A program made the position numbers and the translations under genes. A stretch of 64,000 nt of DNA. Origin: Cryobacterium sp. HLT2-28 (GTDB lineage: Bacteria > Actinomycetota > Actinomycetes > Actinomycetales > Microbacteriaceae). The DNA is taken from assembly GCF_004402495.1 (NCBI RefSeq), contig NZ_SOFH01000031.1:1-64000 (forward strand), in the 5' to 3' direction. The notes beneath the pieces are model-generated. The model was not told the origin of the DNA. It did no database searches and saw only the letters and a program-made list of their open reading frames with translations. Shown piece by piece: positions 16,789 to 25,961 of this stretch. Every line of letters begins with the position of its first letter. Within the stretch, counting starts at the first letter, position 1.

Positions 16789-17646
16789 ATGTCTGTTGCG
16801 ACCCTCGCAGCCTCCGTCGCGTCTCCTCGGAAGGCGACGGCAGCCGCGCTCTCCAACGGGATCCTGATCGTGATCGCCCTGTGCTTCCTGCTGCCCCTGG
16901 CCTGGCTGATACTCGCCTCGCTCGATCCGGACGCCAGCTACCGGACCCAGATCCCGGCGAATCCGTCATTCGCCAACTACGCCGCGGTGCTGACGCCCGG
17001 GCTGACCTTCCTGCCGCTCTGGAACAGCCTGCTGCTCTCCGGGGGAGCCGCTGTCGCGACGGTGGTGGCCGCCGTGCTCGCCGCGTATCCGCTCTCGCGC
17101 TACACGATGAGGTTTAACAAGCCGTTCATGTACGCGATCCTGTTCGGTACCTGCCTGCCGATCACGGCGATCATGGTGCCCGTCTACAGCCTGTTCGTCC
17201 GGCTCAACCTGATCGACTCGATGCCGGCGACGATCTTCTTCATGGCGGCAACCTCGCTGCCGATGGCTATCTGGATGACCAAAAACTTCATGGACTCCGT
17301 GCCGATCAGCCTCGAAGAGGCCGCCTGGGTCGATGGGGCGAGCGCCATGACTGCCCTTCGTCGCGTGGTGGTGCCGCTGATGCGACCGGGACTCGGCGTG
17401 GTCTTCATCTTCGTGTTCATTCAGGCGTGGGGAAACTTCTTTGTACCGTTCGTGCTGCTGCTCTCGCCGAGCAAACAACCGGCCGCGGTGAGCATCTACA
17501 GTTTCTTCGGTCAGTACGGGGCGATTGCCTACGGGCAGCTCGCGGCCTTTTCCGTGTTGTATTCCGTGCCGGTGATCCTGCTCTACGCCCTGGTGTCCCG
17601 GGGCATGGGCGCATCATTCACCCTCTCCGGCGCGATCAAAGGTTAG
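16789..17646 (+). CDS. Sugar ABC transporter permease (MalG type)
   Basis: Second CUT1 membrane subunit, 285 residues with six predicted helices. The EAA loop reads EEAAWVDGASAMTALRRVVVPLMRPG, the classical MalG signature. It pairs with the preceding permease, which ends 4 bp before this start. The first helix (ILIVIALCFLLPLAWLI) follows a short cytoplasmic tail. Cargo specificity cannot be read from the sequence; the mannosidase gene 12 bp downstream suggests mannosides. Confidence 0.9.
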   Translation: MSVATLAASVASPRKATAAALSNGILIVIALCFLLPLAWLILASLDPDASYRTQIPANPSFANYAAVLTPGLTFLPLWNSLLLSGGAAVATVVAAVLAAYPLSRYTMRFNKPFMYAILFGTCLPITAIMVPVYSLFVRLNLIDSMPATIFFMAATSLPMAIWMTKNFMDSVPISLEEAAWVDGASAMTALRRVVVPLMRPGLGVVFIFVFIQAWGNFFVPFVLLLSPSKQPAAVSIYSFFGQYGAIAYGQLAAFSVLYSVPVILLYALVSRGMGASFTLSGAIKG

Positions 17647-17658
17647 GAGCCGGTCACC

Positions 17659-20600
17659 ATGCATGACGACAGTTCACGTGTACAGCAGCGGATCAGCCGG
17701 TTCGTCGCCGAGCGGTTGCGCCCCGCGATCTACCGGGCGTCCGTCCCACTGACGATCGAGATCTGGGAGGCCCCCGGCGAACCCGTACCGTTCGCCGATG
17801 CCATCCGGGAGCCGTTCAAACCGTTCCAGACCGGTCGGGCCTGGGGGTGCCCGTGGGGCACCACCTGGCTCCACGTAACCGGGACCGTCCCGGTCGACTG
17901 GCCCACGGGTGCGCTGCTACGGCCGGAGGCCGTCGTCGACCTGGGGTTCAGTTCGACGGCGCCCGGTTTCCAGGCTGAGGGACTGGCCTGGTCGCCCGAT
18001 GGGGTCGTCCTCAAGGCGATCGAACCCCGAAACCAGGCCGTGCCCGTGAAGGCAGGACCGGGGGAGAGGGTCGACTTCTACATCGAGGCCGCGTCGAACC
18101 CGGATGTCACGGCGAACTGGACCTTCGTCCCGACCGAGCGCGGCGACCTGGCCACCGCCGGGACCGATCCGATCTACCGGCTGCGCCGCGTCGACCTGGC
18201 CCTGCGAGACCAGACCGTGTGGGAACTCGTGGCGGACTTCTGGACCCTCGAGGGGTTGCTGCGTGAACTGCCGACGTCCCAGCCCAGGCGCGCGGAGATC
18301 CTGCGAGCGCTCGAGCGCTGCATCGACACCATGGACCCGCACGACGTGGCCGGCACGGCATCCGCCGGCCGCGAGGCCCTCGCCGGGGTGCTCGCCAGCC
18401 CCGCCAACGCGAGCTCCCACCGCCTGCACGCGGTCGGTCATGCGCACATCGACAGCGCCTGGCTCTGGCCGGTCAGAGAGACCGTCCGCAAGGTGGCGCG
18501 CACCTTCTCCAACGTGCTGCACCTGATCGAGCAGAACGAGGACTTCGCGTTCGCGGCCTCATCCGCCCAGCAGTACGCCTGGCTCAAGGAGTCCTACCCG
18601 GAGCTCTTCGAACGGGTGAGGGCAGCCATCACCGCGGGCAGCTTCGTTCCGGTGGGCGGGATGTGGGTGGAGTCCGACACGAACATGCCCGGCGGGGAGG
18701 CACTCGCCCGCCAGTTCGTGGCCGGCAAACGGTTCTTCATGGAGGAATTCGGCGTCGAGCCGCTCGAGGTCTGGTTGCCCGACTCGTTCGGCTATTCGGC
18801 GGCGCTGCCGCAGATCGTGGCGGCCGCCGGTTCCCGCTGGTTTCTGACCCAAAAGATCTCCTGGAACGAAACAAACCGGATGCCGCACCACACCTTCCGT
18901 TGGGAAGGGATCGACGGTACCCGGATTTTCACACACTTCCCCCCGGTCGACACGTATAACGCGGAGTTGTCCGGGGAGGAGCTGGCATTGGCGGAGCGTC
19001 AGTATGCCGAAAAGGGGACGGCCAACACGTCGCTGGTGCCATTCGGGTGGGGGGACGGTGGCGGCGGTCCAACGGGGGAAATGATCGCCGCCGCCCATCG
19101 TACCCGCTCGCTGGAGGGCTCGCCGCGGGTGGAACTGTCCACCCCGCGACGCTTCTTCGAAACCGCGGAGGCCGAGTATCCGGACCCGCCCGTGTGGTCC
19201 GGGGAACTCTACCTCGAGTTCCATCGCGGCACCTACACATCGCAGGCGCGCACCAAGCGGGGCAACCGCCGCAGCGAGCACCTGCTGCGGGAGGCCGAAC
19301 TCTGGGCGACCGCCGCCGCAGTGCGGGGGGCCGCCGAGTACCCGTATGACACGCTGGAGGAGACGTGGCGCACGGTGCTGCTGGCGCAGTTCCACGACAT
19401 CCTGCCCGGCACGTCCATTGCCTGGGTGCACCGCGAGGCCGAACGCAACTACGCGGAGGTGGCCCGAACGCTGAACGGCCTGATCGGGACCTCGGTGACG
19501 GCGCTCGCCGGCCCCGGCGAGCAGTCGCTCACGCTGAACGCCGGCCCGTACGAGCTGGGTGGCGTCCCGGCTCTCGGCGCGGTTTCAACGCCGGACGACG
19601 GCGCCGGCAACGGTGCCACGGCCAGTACAGGGTTGGGCCGTCGTGCCCGTTCGGCGGGCACCGGAGCGTCGATCGAGCGCAGGCCCGCGGGCATCGTGCT
19701 GGTCAACGGCCTCGTCGCCGTCACCGTTGACGCCGACGGGCTGTTCCCCTCGGTGCGCGACCTGGCCGCCGACCGCGAGCTGGTCCCGGAGGGCCGACGC
19801 GGGAACCTGCTCCAATTGCACCGGGACACTCCCACCCAGTGGGACGCCTGGGACCTCGACGACCACTACCTGCGAAACGTCACCGAGCTCACCGGCACGG
19901 AGTCGGTCGAGGTCTTCGTCGACACTCCGGCCCTGGTCGGAGTGCGCGTGGTGCGGTCGTTCGGCGCATCGCGCCTGGTCCAGGAGATCACTCTGGCCGC
20001 CGGGTCCCCATCGGTCGATCTCGCCTTCGACATCGACTGGCACGAGCGGCAGAAGCTGCTCAAGCTCGCCTTCCCGCTCGACCTGCACGCCGAACGCGCG
20101 GCCTCCGAGATCCAGTTCGGCCACGTCTTCCGACCCACGCACGAGAACACGTCCTGGGACGCGGCCCGCTTCGAGACCTGTGCGCACCGCTGGGTGCACG
20201 TCGGTGAGGCCGGTTACGGCGTCGCGGTGGCCAACGACGCCACCTACGGCCATGACATCGGCCGGTCGGCGGATGTCGCCGGGCGCACGACCACCACCGT
20301 GCGCCTGTCTTTGCTGCGGGCACCGCTCTTCCCCGACCCCGAGTCCGACCAGGGCGCGCATGAGTTCCGCGTGTCAGTGCGAGTGGGGGCTGACATCGGC
20401 GACGCGGTGGCCGAGGGATACCGGCTGAACCTGCCGCTGCGCACCGTGCACGGGGTCGCCGCCGAGGGGATCGACCCTTTGTTCGAGGTCGACAACCCCG
20501 CGGTCGTGATCGAGGCCGTCAAGCTCGCCGAGGACCGCAGCGGGGATGTCGTGGTGCGGCTCTACGAGGCACACGGGTCGCGGGCTCGCGCGCGGATCAT

Positions 20601-20751
20601 CCGTCGCTTCGACGCGACCGATGTCACCGAGACGGACCTGCTCGAACGCCCGCTCGCGGAGCCCCGCGCCACGTTGGCGGCCGAGGGCGACACCCTGCTC
20701 CTCGAGCTGCGCCCCTTCCAGCTGGTCACCCTCCGCTTCGCCCGCCCGTAA
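17659..20751 (+). CDS. Alpha-mannosidase, glycoside hydrolase family 38
   Basis: Releases mannose from alpha-mannosides. The 1030-residue protein has no signal peptide, so it acts in the cytoplasm on imported oligosaccharides. The GH38 zinc and active-site motif HAHIDSAWLWP starts at residue 261, and the nucleophile is Asp375 in PDSFGYSAALPQI. The His-containing motif AQFHDILPGTS follows near residue 575. The C-terminal third is the beta-rich family-38 domain. The ATG at 17659 follows TAGGAG. It is last in the importer operon; a hairpin follows the stop. About 40 residues near 620-665 (ASTGLGRRARSAGTGAS) look like a low-complexity insert. Confidence 0.95.
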   Translation: MHDDSSRVQQRISRFVAERLRPAIYRASVPLTIEIWEAPGEPVPFADAIREPFKPFQTGRAWGCPWGTTWLHVTGTVPVDWPTGALLRPEAVVDLGFSSTAPGFQAEGLAWSPDGVVLKAIEPRNQAVPVKAGPGERVDFYIEAASNPDVTANWTFVPTERGDLATAGTDPIYRLRRVDLALRDQTVWELVADFWTLEGLLRELPTSQPRRAEILRALERCIDTMDPHDVAGTASAGREALAGVLASPANASSHRLHAVGHAHIDSAWLWPVRETVRKVARTFSNVLHLIEQNEDFAFAASSAQQYAWLKESYPELFERVRAAITAGSFVPVGGMWVESDTNMPGGEALARQFVAGKRFFMEEFGVEPLEVWLPDSFGYSAALPQIVAAAGSRWFLTQKISWNETNRMPHHTFRWEGIDGTRIFTHFPPVDTYNAELSGEELALAERQYAEKGTANTSLVPFGWGDGGGGPTGEMIAAAHRTRSLEGSPRVELSTPRRFFETAEAEYPDPPVWSGELYLEFHRGTYTSQARTKRGNRRSEHLLREAELWATAAAVRGAAEYPYDTLEETWRTVLLAQFHDILPGTSIAWVHREAERNYAEVARTLNGLIGTSVTALAGPGEQSLTLNAGPYELGGVPALGAVSTPDDGAGNGATASTGLGRRARSAGTGASIERRPAGIVLVNGLVAVTVDADGLFPSVRDLAADRELVPEGRRGNLLQLHRDTPTQWDAWDLDDHYLRNVTELTGTESVEVFVDTPALVGVRVVRSFGASRLVQEITLAAGSPSVDLAFDIDWHERQKLLKLAFPLDLHAERAASEIQFGHVFRPTHENTSWDAARFETCAHRWVHVGEAGYGVAVANDATYGHDIGRSADVAGRTTTTVRLSLLRAPLFPDPESDQGAHEFRVSVRVGADIGDAVAEGYRLNLPLRTVHGVAAEGIDPLFEVDNPAVVIEAVKLAEDRSGDVVVRLYEAHGSRARARIIRRFDATDVTETDLLERPLAEPRATLAAEGDTLLLELRPFQLVTLRFARP

Positions 20752-20786
20752 CCGCTCTCGCGGCCCTCAACGAGCATCCGTCTCCT

Positions 20787-20851
20787 CCGCCGAACTGTGA
20801 GAAGAACACCTCCCCGACGCCGGAAATGGTGTCGAAGTCACAGTTCGGCGG
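20787..20851. terminator. Intergenic palindrome between convergent genes
   Basis: Outer arms CCGCCGAACTGTGA (20787-20800) and TCACAGTTCGGCGG (20838-20851) are perfect. After a 5-nt mismatched stretch, ACACC pairs with GGTGT, so 19 of 24 positions match in all. It lies between the mannosidase and exporter gene ends and probably stops transcription from both sides. Confidence 0.7.
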
Positions 20852-20882
20852 CGGGAGAACGCCGGACTGCGAGACGTTCTGG

Positions 20883-23204
20883 CTAGACGAGGAGCTGGTG
20901 CTTGGCGAGCTCGCGGTAGAGCGGGGTCGAGGCGACCAGCTCGGAGTGGGTGCCGGTGCCGATGACCTGGCCGTGGTCGAGCACGACGATCTGGTCCGAG
21001 TCGACCACGGTCGAGAGCCGGTGCGCGATCACGATCAGGGTGCGGTTCACCGCGACGGCGTCGATGGCGGCCCGCATCATCTGCTCGTTGACCCCGTCGA
21101 GGCTCGACGTCGATTCGTCCAACAGCAGGATCGGCGGCGCCGCGAGCAGCGCCCGGGCGATCGCGAGCCGCTGGCGTTCGCCGCCGGAGAGCATGACGCC
21201 GGACTCGCCGACCGCCGCGCCCAGCCCGGCCGGGTCACGGTCGAGCACCTCGCCGAGGTTGACGGCGTGCAGCACGGCGATGCATTCCTCGTCGGTCGCG
21301 TCCGGCGTGGCCAGGGTGAGGTTGTCCCGCAGTGAGCCGGCGAGAACGGGAGCGTCCTGTTCGACGTAACCGATCTGTGAGCGCAGGGCCGTGCGGTCCA
21401 GGGTGCGGATGTCCAGCCCGCCGAGGCGCACAACGCCGGCGTTCGGGTCGTAGAACCGCTCGATCAGGGCGAGGATCGTGCTCTTCCCGGCGCCGGACGG
21501 CCCGACCAGTGCGGTGCGCAGCCCGCGCGGGGCGGTGAAGGAGACCCCGCGGAGCACCGGTCGCGGCGGGCTGGGCTCGGCGGAGGCGGCGGGGACCGCT
21601 GCGGGGGCCGTCGTCGGCACGGGCATGGGCATGGGCGTTGGCTCAGGCTCGGGCTCGAGCTCGGGCGTGGGCTCGATGTCTTCGGGCGTGGTGGCCTGGT
21701 CGGCCGGCACCGTGGCGAACAGATCGGCTGCGGTGGGAAGCCGCTGGCCGTCCGCGCCCGCTGCCGTGTCCATCGCGGCCAGGGCCGAAGCGGTGTCCGC
21801 GGCCTCCGTTGCGGCGAGATCCGCCTCGAGCAGGTCAGGCTCGGCGAGCACGGCCTCGATCACGGCCGGGGCCACGATCACGGTTTCGAGCAGGGACGAC
21901 GCGGCGGCGACGGTCTCGACGCTCGCGGCTGCCGCTGCGGCAGCGGTTGCTGCGGCATCGGGCCCGACTTCCGCTGCCACCGCGTAGCCGAAGTGCACGT
22001 CCTCGAAGGAGATCGCCGGGGCATCCGGTCGCACCGACTCGTTGGCGGCGCCCACGGTGATCGCCAGCGGGGCGATGTCGCGGTCGAACTGGTCCTCGGC
22101 GGGCAGATCGATGATCTCCTGGATCCGGCCGAGCGCGCCCAGCGCGGAGTTGACGGAGGTGATCGCGCCGAAGGCCTGGCCGAGCGGCACGATCATCAGG
22201 AACAGGAAGAGGATGAACGCGATCAGGTTCGCGACCGTGATGGTGCCGCTCGCCACCCGGAACCCGCCGACGCCGAGCACGACGAGGAACGACACCTGCA
22301 TGGCGATCCCGGCGATCGGCACGACCAGTGCGGAGATCTTCGCGACCTGGATGCCCATCTTCCACGCGCCGACGGCGTCCTCCTCCACGGCGGCGATCTC
22401 CCGGTCGGTCGCGTTCGAGGCCCGCACCGTGCGCACCGCGCTGATGGCACGCTCCACGCTCGCCGCCAGGTCGCCGACCTTCACCTGCGCCGCGAGGCTG
22501 GCCACCCGGATCCGCTGCGAGAGCAGGGTCACGGTGACGACGGATGCCGCGATCACCAGCACGGTCAGCCCGAGCAGCACCGGGTCGATCACGAGCATCG
22601 CGATCAGCGCGCCGAGGAAGGTGAGCGACCCGCCGATCGCCTCGACCAGTCCCTGGGTGAGCACCGCGCGCAGCAGGGTGGTGTCCGAGCCGACCCGGGA
22701 GACGAGGTCCCCGGTGCGGCGGGTGTCGAATTCGCTGATCGGGAGGCGCAGCATCCGGCCGATCAGTTTGCGGCGGCTGGAGAGCACCACGCCCTCGCCG
22801 GTGCGCTGCAGCAGGTAGTGCTGGTAACCGCTGATCAGCCCTGAGACCACCACGAGCCCGATCAGACCCCAGACGAGCGCGCCGAGCGGACTGTCCTTCT
22901 GCACGACCGTGATGACCTGGCTGACCAGCAGCGGCTGGGCGAGGCTGGCCAGCGCGCCGAGGATGCTCAGCACGATGACGACGCTGAGCACACGCTTGTG
23001 CTCGAGGAGGTAGGGGAGCAGCTGGCTGAACTTCGCCCGCGGCCCGGATGCGGCCCCGGTGCGACGGCCCATCCGGCCGAAGCGGGCCCGACGGGTGGTC
23101 GGGGCGGCGGGTCCGGGGGTGCCGGGTCCGGGGGTGCCGGGTCCGGGGGTGCCGGGTCCGGGGGTGCCGCTGGTGGTATTCGTGCCGTTGTTCGGGGTGC
23201 TCAC
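20883..23204 (-). CDS. ABC exporter (fused membrane and ATPase domains) with a large insert in the ATPase domain
   Basis: A 773-residue half-transporter that would act as a dimer. About residues 60-350 are a six-helix type-I exporter membrane domain (LPISEFDTRRTGDLVSRVGSD is typical). The ATPase domain has Walker A (GPSGAGKST), signature LSGGERQR, Walker B (ILLLDESTSSLD) and switch His (IAHRLSTV). The oddity is the segment between the A-loop (FEDVHFGY, Tyr about 407) and the next strand (PVLRGVSFT, about 549). Normally a few residues, here it is about 138 residues of Ala-, Glu- and Pro-rich low-complexity sequence. The N-terminus carries a perfect 15-bp repeat. Start GTG 23204 or TTG 23207 is uncertain. 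Substrate unknown; multidrug or lipid export is likely by family. Confidence 0.87.
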   Translation of the reverse strand: MSTPNNGTNTTSGTPGPGTPGPGTPGPGTPGPAAPTTRRARFGRMGRRTGAASGPRAKFSQLLPYLLEHKRVLSVVIVLSILGALASLAQPLLVSQVITVVQKDSPLGALVWGLIGLVVVSGLISGYQHYLLQRTGEGVVLSSRRKLIGRMLRLPISEFDTRRTGDLVSRVGSDTTLLRAVLTQGLVEAIGGSLTFLGALIAMLVIDPVLLGLTVLVIAASVVTVTLLSQRIRVASLAAQVKVGDLAASVERAISAVRTVRASNATDREIAAVEEDAVGAWKMGIQVAKISALVVPIAGIAMQVSFLVVLGVGGFRVASGTITVANLIAFILFLFLMIVPLGQAFGAITSVNSALGALGRIQEIIDLPAEDQFDRDIAPLAITVGAANESVRPDAPAISFEDVHFGYAVAAEVGPDAAATAAAAAAASVETVAAASSLLETVIVAPAVIEAVLAEPDLLEADLAATEAADTASALAAMDTAAGADGQRLPTAADLFATVPADQATTPEDIEPTPELEPEPEPTPMPMPVPTTAPAAVPAASAEPSPPRPVLRGVSFTAPRGLRTALVGPSGAGKSTILALIERFYDPNAGVVRLGGLDIRTLDRTALRSQIGYVEQDAPVLAGSLRDNLTLATPDATDEECIAVLHAVNLGEVLDRDPAGLGAAVGESGVMLSGGERQRLAIARALLAAPPILLLDESTSSLDGVNEQMMRAAIDAVAVNRTLIVIAHRLSTVVDSDQIVVLDHGQVIGTGTHSELVASTPLYRELAKHQLLV
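23109..23168 (-). repeat. 15-bp perfect tandem repeat, four copies, in the exporter N-terminus
   Basis: On the plus strand GGGTCCGGGGGTGCC recurs at 23109, 23124, 23139 and 23154 without change. It encodes repeated GTPGP in the unstructured cytoplasmic tail. Perfect identity of copies suggests recent expansion. Confidence 0.95.
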
Positions 23205-23261
23205 CAATTGAGCTTAACCGCAACGGCCGGGTGCCGGTCGTTCCGTCTAGTGTGGGGAACT

Positions 23262-24188
23262 GTGCCGGAGCCTGTGATTGTCGCCGAGAACCTCGTCAAG
23301 AGATACAAGGAATTCGCCGCCGTCGACGGCGTCTCCTTCGAGGTGGCCGCCGGAGAATCGTTCGGCCTGCTCGGGCCGAACGGGGCCGGCAAGTCGACGA
23401 CCATGCGGATGGTCGGCGCGGTGTCGACGCGCACCGCCGGCACACTGAGCATCCTCGGCATGGACCCCGACCGGCACGGGCCGGAGATCCGCTCGCGCCT
23501 CGGCGTGGTGCCGCAGGCCGACAACCTCGACACCGAGCTGCGGGTGCGGGAGAACCTGCTCGTCTACGGCCGGTATTTCGGCCTGCCGCGCGCCCAGGTG
23601 GCGCGCCGGGCCGACGAGCTGCTCGAGTTCGCGCAGCTGACCGACAAGGCGAAATCCAAGGTGGATGCCCTGTCCGGGGGCATGAAGCGGCGCCTCACCA
23701 TCGCGCGGGCCCTGATCAACGACCCGAGCATCCTGCTTCTCGACGAGCCGACCACCGGGCTCGACCCGCAGGCCAGGCACATCCTCTGGGACCGGCTGTT
23801 CCGGCTCAAGGAGCAGGGCACCACCCTGCTGCTCACCACCCACTACATGGACGAGGCGGAGCAGCTCTGCGACCGCCTGGTCGTCGTCGACAAGGGCGTG
23901 ATCATGGCCGAGGGCGCGCCGGCCGAGCTGATCCGCCGGTACTCGTCCCGGGAGGTGCTGGAGGTGCGCTTCGGCTCCGACCTCAACGCCGAGGTCGCCG
24001 GGCGAATCGCCGGAATGGGCGACCGGATCGAGGTGCTGCCCGACCGCATCCTGATCTACAGCGAGAACGGGGAGGCGGAGCTGGTGCGCATCATCGATGC
24101 GGGGCTCCGGCCGATCACGAGCCTGGTGCGGCGCTCCAGCCTCGAAGACGTCTTCCTCCGGCTGACCGGGCGGACCCTGATCGAATGA
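23262..24188 (+). CDS. ABC transporter ATP-binding protein (drug-exporter/DrrA-NodI type)
   Basis: ATPase of a three-gene ABC-2 exporter. The 308-residue protein has Walker A (GPNGAGKST), signature LSGGMKRR, Walker B (ILLLDEPTTGLD) and switch His (LTTHYMDEA), followed by the C-terminal extension usual in this class. Translation starts at GTG 23262, in agreement with the first conserved strand (VIVAENLVKRYKEF). A TAGTGT box at 23248-23253 lies only 8 bp upstream, so the message may have almost no leader. It starts 57 bp from the divergent exporter gene. The two permeases follow closely. Confidence 0.9.
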   Translation: MPEPVIVAENLVKRYKEFAAVDGVSFEVAAGESFGLLGPNGAGKSTTMRMVGAVSTRTAGTLSILGMDPDRHGPEIRSRLGVVPQADNLDTELRVRENLLVYGRYFGLPRAQVARRADELLEFAQLTDKAKSKVDALSGGMKRRLTIARALINDPSILLLDEPTTGLDPQARHILWDRLFRLKEQGTTLLLTTHYMDEAEQLCDRLVVVDKGVIMAEGAPAELIRRYSSREVLEVRFGSDLNAEVAGRIAGMGDRIEVLPDRILIYSENGEAELVRIIDAGLRPITSLVRRSSLEDVFLRLTGRTLIE

Positions 24189-24198
24189 GCACCCGCGC

Positions 24199-25035
24199 AT
24201 GAGCACCCTCGAGACCGCCGCCGACGACGCCATCCGGGCCACCCGCCGGGTGCGCCGCTGGGGGTCCTGGTATGTGGCCGAGCACCGCTTCCGGGTGATG
24301 CGCTCCTACGCGCAGACGGTGGTCGTGACCGCGATCGGCAACCCGGTCATCTACCTCTACGCGATGGGGGTCGGCCTGGCCACCCTCGTCGACGCGAACT
24401 TGGGACCGGATGCCGTCGCCGGCGTCAGCTATCTGGCCTTCGTCGCCCCTGCCCTCCTCGCGAGCGCGGCGATCACCGTCGCCAGCGAGGAGTTCACCTA
24501 CCCGATCATGCTCGGCTTCAAATGGAACCCCGTCTTCTACGGCATGAACGCGGCCCCGATCGAGCCCGGCCAGATAATCAACGGCATCGTGATCTCGGTG
24601 ACCGCACGGATGCTGGTCACCTGCGGCATCTACTACGCCTTCATGCTCGTCTTCGGTGCCGTCCCGTCGCCGGCCGGTTTCCTCGCCGTCTTCGCCGCCC
24701 TGCTGACCGGCCTCGGCTTCGGAGCCGTGCTGATGGCCTACACCGCCACCCTGACCGAGGACACCGGGCAGCTGGCCATGGTCATGCGGTTCGTCATCCT
24801 GCCGATGACGCTGTTCTCCGGCACCTTCTTCCCGCTCAGCGTGCTGCCGGGGTGGCTGCAATGGATCGGCTGGATCTCGCCGCTCTGGCACGGCACCCAG
24901 CTCTCCCGGGTGTTCGCCTACGGCGCGGAGGAGCCGATCTGGCTCAGCGCCCTGCACGTGCTCTACCTGGCCGCGCTGCTCGGCCTCGGCTGGACCTGGG
25001 CCCGCCGGGTCGCCGCGAGGAGGCTGAACAGATGA
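24199..25035 (+). CDS. ABC-2 type exporter permease, first subunit
   Basis: A 278-residue membrane protein with six predicted helices, of the NodJ/DrrB class. The conserved segment near the C-terminus, FSGTFFPLSVLPGWLQWIGW followed by SPLWHGTQLSR, is typical. It starts 10 bp after the ATPase gene and overlaps the second permease by 4 bp (ATGA). Two related but non-identical permeases suggest a heterodimeric channel. Substrate unknown. Confidence 0.88.
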   Translation: MSTLETAADDAIRATRRVRRWGSWYVAEHRFRVMRSYAQTVVVTAIGNPVIYLYAMGVGLATLVDANLGPDAVAGVSYLAFVAPALLASAAITVASEEFTYPIMLGFKWNPVFYGMNAAPIEPGQIINGIVISVTARMLVTCGIYYAFMLVFGAVPSPAGFLAVFAALLTGLGFGAVLMAYTATLTEDTGQLAMVMRFVILPMTLFSGTFFPLSVLPGWLQWIGWISPLWHGTQLSRVFAYGAEEPIWLSALHVLYLAALLGLGWTWARRVAARRLNR

Positions 25036-25859
25036 CCGAGGTCGACGACGTGCGCTCGGCGCCCCCGGCGGCGCGCCCGTTCGGCGGCCTCTATGCCGGC
25101 AACGCGCGCAGCGTGATGGCCCGCGGCTGGCGGGCCACGCGGAGCACCAACTGGCTGGTCGTGGTGAGCGGGTTCTTCGAGCCGATCTTCTACCTGCTCT
25201 CGATGGGCCTCGGCCTCGGTGCGCTGATCGGAACCGTCACGACGGCATCCGGCCAGGAGGTGCCCTACGCCGCGTTCATCGCCCCGGCCCTGCTCGCCGT
25301 CGCCGCGATGAACGGCGCCATCTACGACTCCACCTGGAACGTGTTCTTCAAGATGCAGTTCGCGAGACTCTACGAGGGCATGCTGTCCACCTCCCTCGGC
25401 CCGCTGGATGTCGCGCTCGGCGAGATCTCCCTGGCGCTGCTGCGCGGCGGACTCTACGCGACCGGGTTCATGGTCGTCATGCAGGTGCTCGGGCTGAACC
25501 TGTCCTGGTGGGCGTTGCTGGCGCTGCCCGCCGTGCTGCTGATCGCCTTCGGCTTCGCGAGCGTGGGGATGGCGGTCACCAGCTACCTGAAGACATTCCA
25601 GCAGATGGACTGGGTCAACTTCGTGATGCTGCCGATGTTCCTCTTTTCGGCCACGTTCTACCCGCTCAGCGTGTACCCGCAGCCGATCCAGTACCTGATC
25701 CAGGCGTTGCCGCTCTGGCACGGGGTCGAACTCGTGCGCGGCCTGACCACCGGGCAGGTCGACGCCGGTCTGCTCTGGCATGTGTTCTACTACCTGGCCA
25801 TGATCCTCGTCGGCCTGGTCTTCACCACCCGACGGTTGCGAGCCCTCTTCCTCGATTGA
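25032..25859 (+). CDS. ABC-2 type exporter permease, second subunit
   Basis: A 275-residue paralogue of the preceding permease with the same layout and the matching motif FSATFYPLSVYPQPIQYL then LPLWHGVELVRGL. The ATG at 25032 overlaps the stop of the first permease. It ends the exporter operon; a palindromic intergenic element (25872-25941) follows, facing the convergent symporter gene. Together the three genes form a complete exporter, but nothing nearby names the substrate. Confidence 0.88.
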   Translation: MTEVDDVRSAPPAARPFGGLYAGNARSVMARGWRATRSTNWLVVVSGFFEPIFYLLSMGLGLGALIGTVTTASGQEVPYAAFIAPALLAVAAMNGAIYDSTWNVFFKMQFARLYEGMLSTSLGPLDVALGEISLALLRGGLYATGFMVVMQVLGLNLSWWALLALPAVLLIAFGFASVGMAVTSYLKTFQQMDWVNFVMLPMFLFSATFYPLSVYPQPIQYLIQALPLWHGVELVRGLTTGQVDAGLLWHVFYYLAMILVGLVFTTRRLRALFLD

Positions 25860-25871
25860 CCCCAGCCCGAC

Positions 25872-25941
25872 GCAACTGTTGCCCGTCCGGACAACTGTTA
25901 CCGACACGCCGGCAACACTCGTCCGGTTCGGCAACAGTTGC
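25872..25941. repeat. Palindromic element with GCAACTGTTGCC arms
   Basis: GCAACTGTTGCC (25872-25883) and GGCAACAGTTGC (25930-25941) are perfect outer arms. CCGGAC and GTCCGG continue the stem after a 3-nt internal loop. Related words (ACAACTGTTACC, GGCAACACT) fill the loop. It separates convergent genes and may serve as terminator. Confidence 0.75.
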
Positions 25942-25961
25942 CAGCGGATGCTGCTGCCGGG

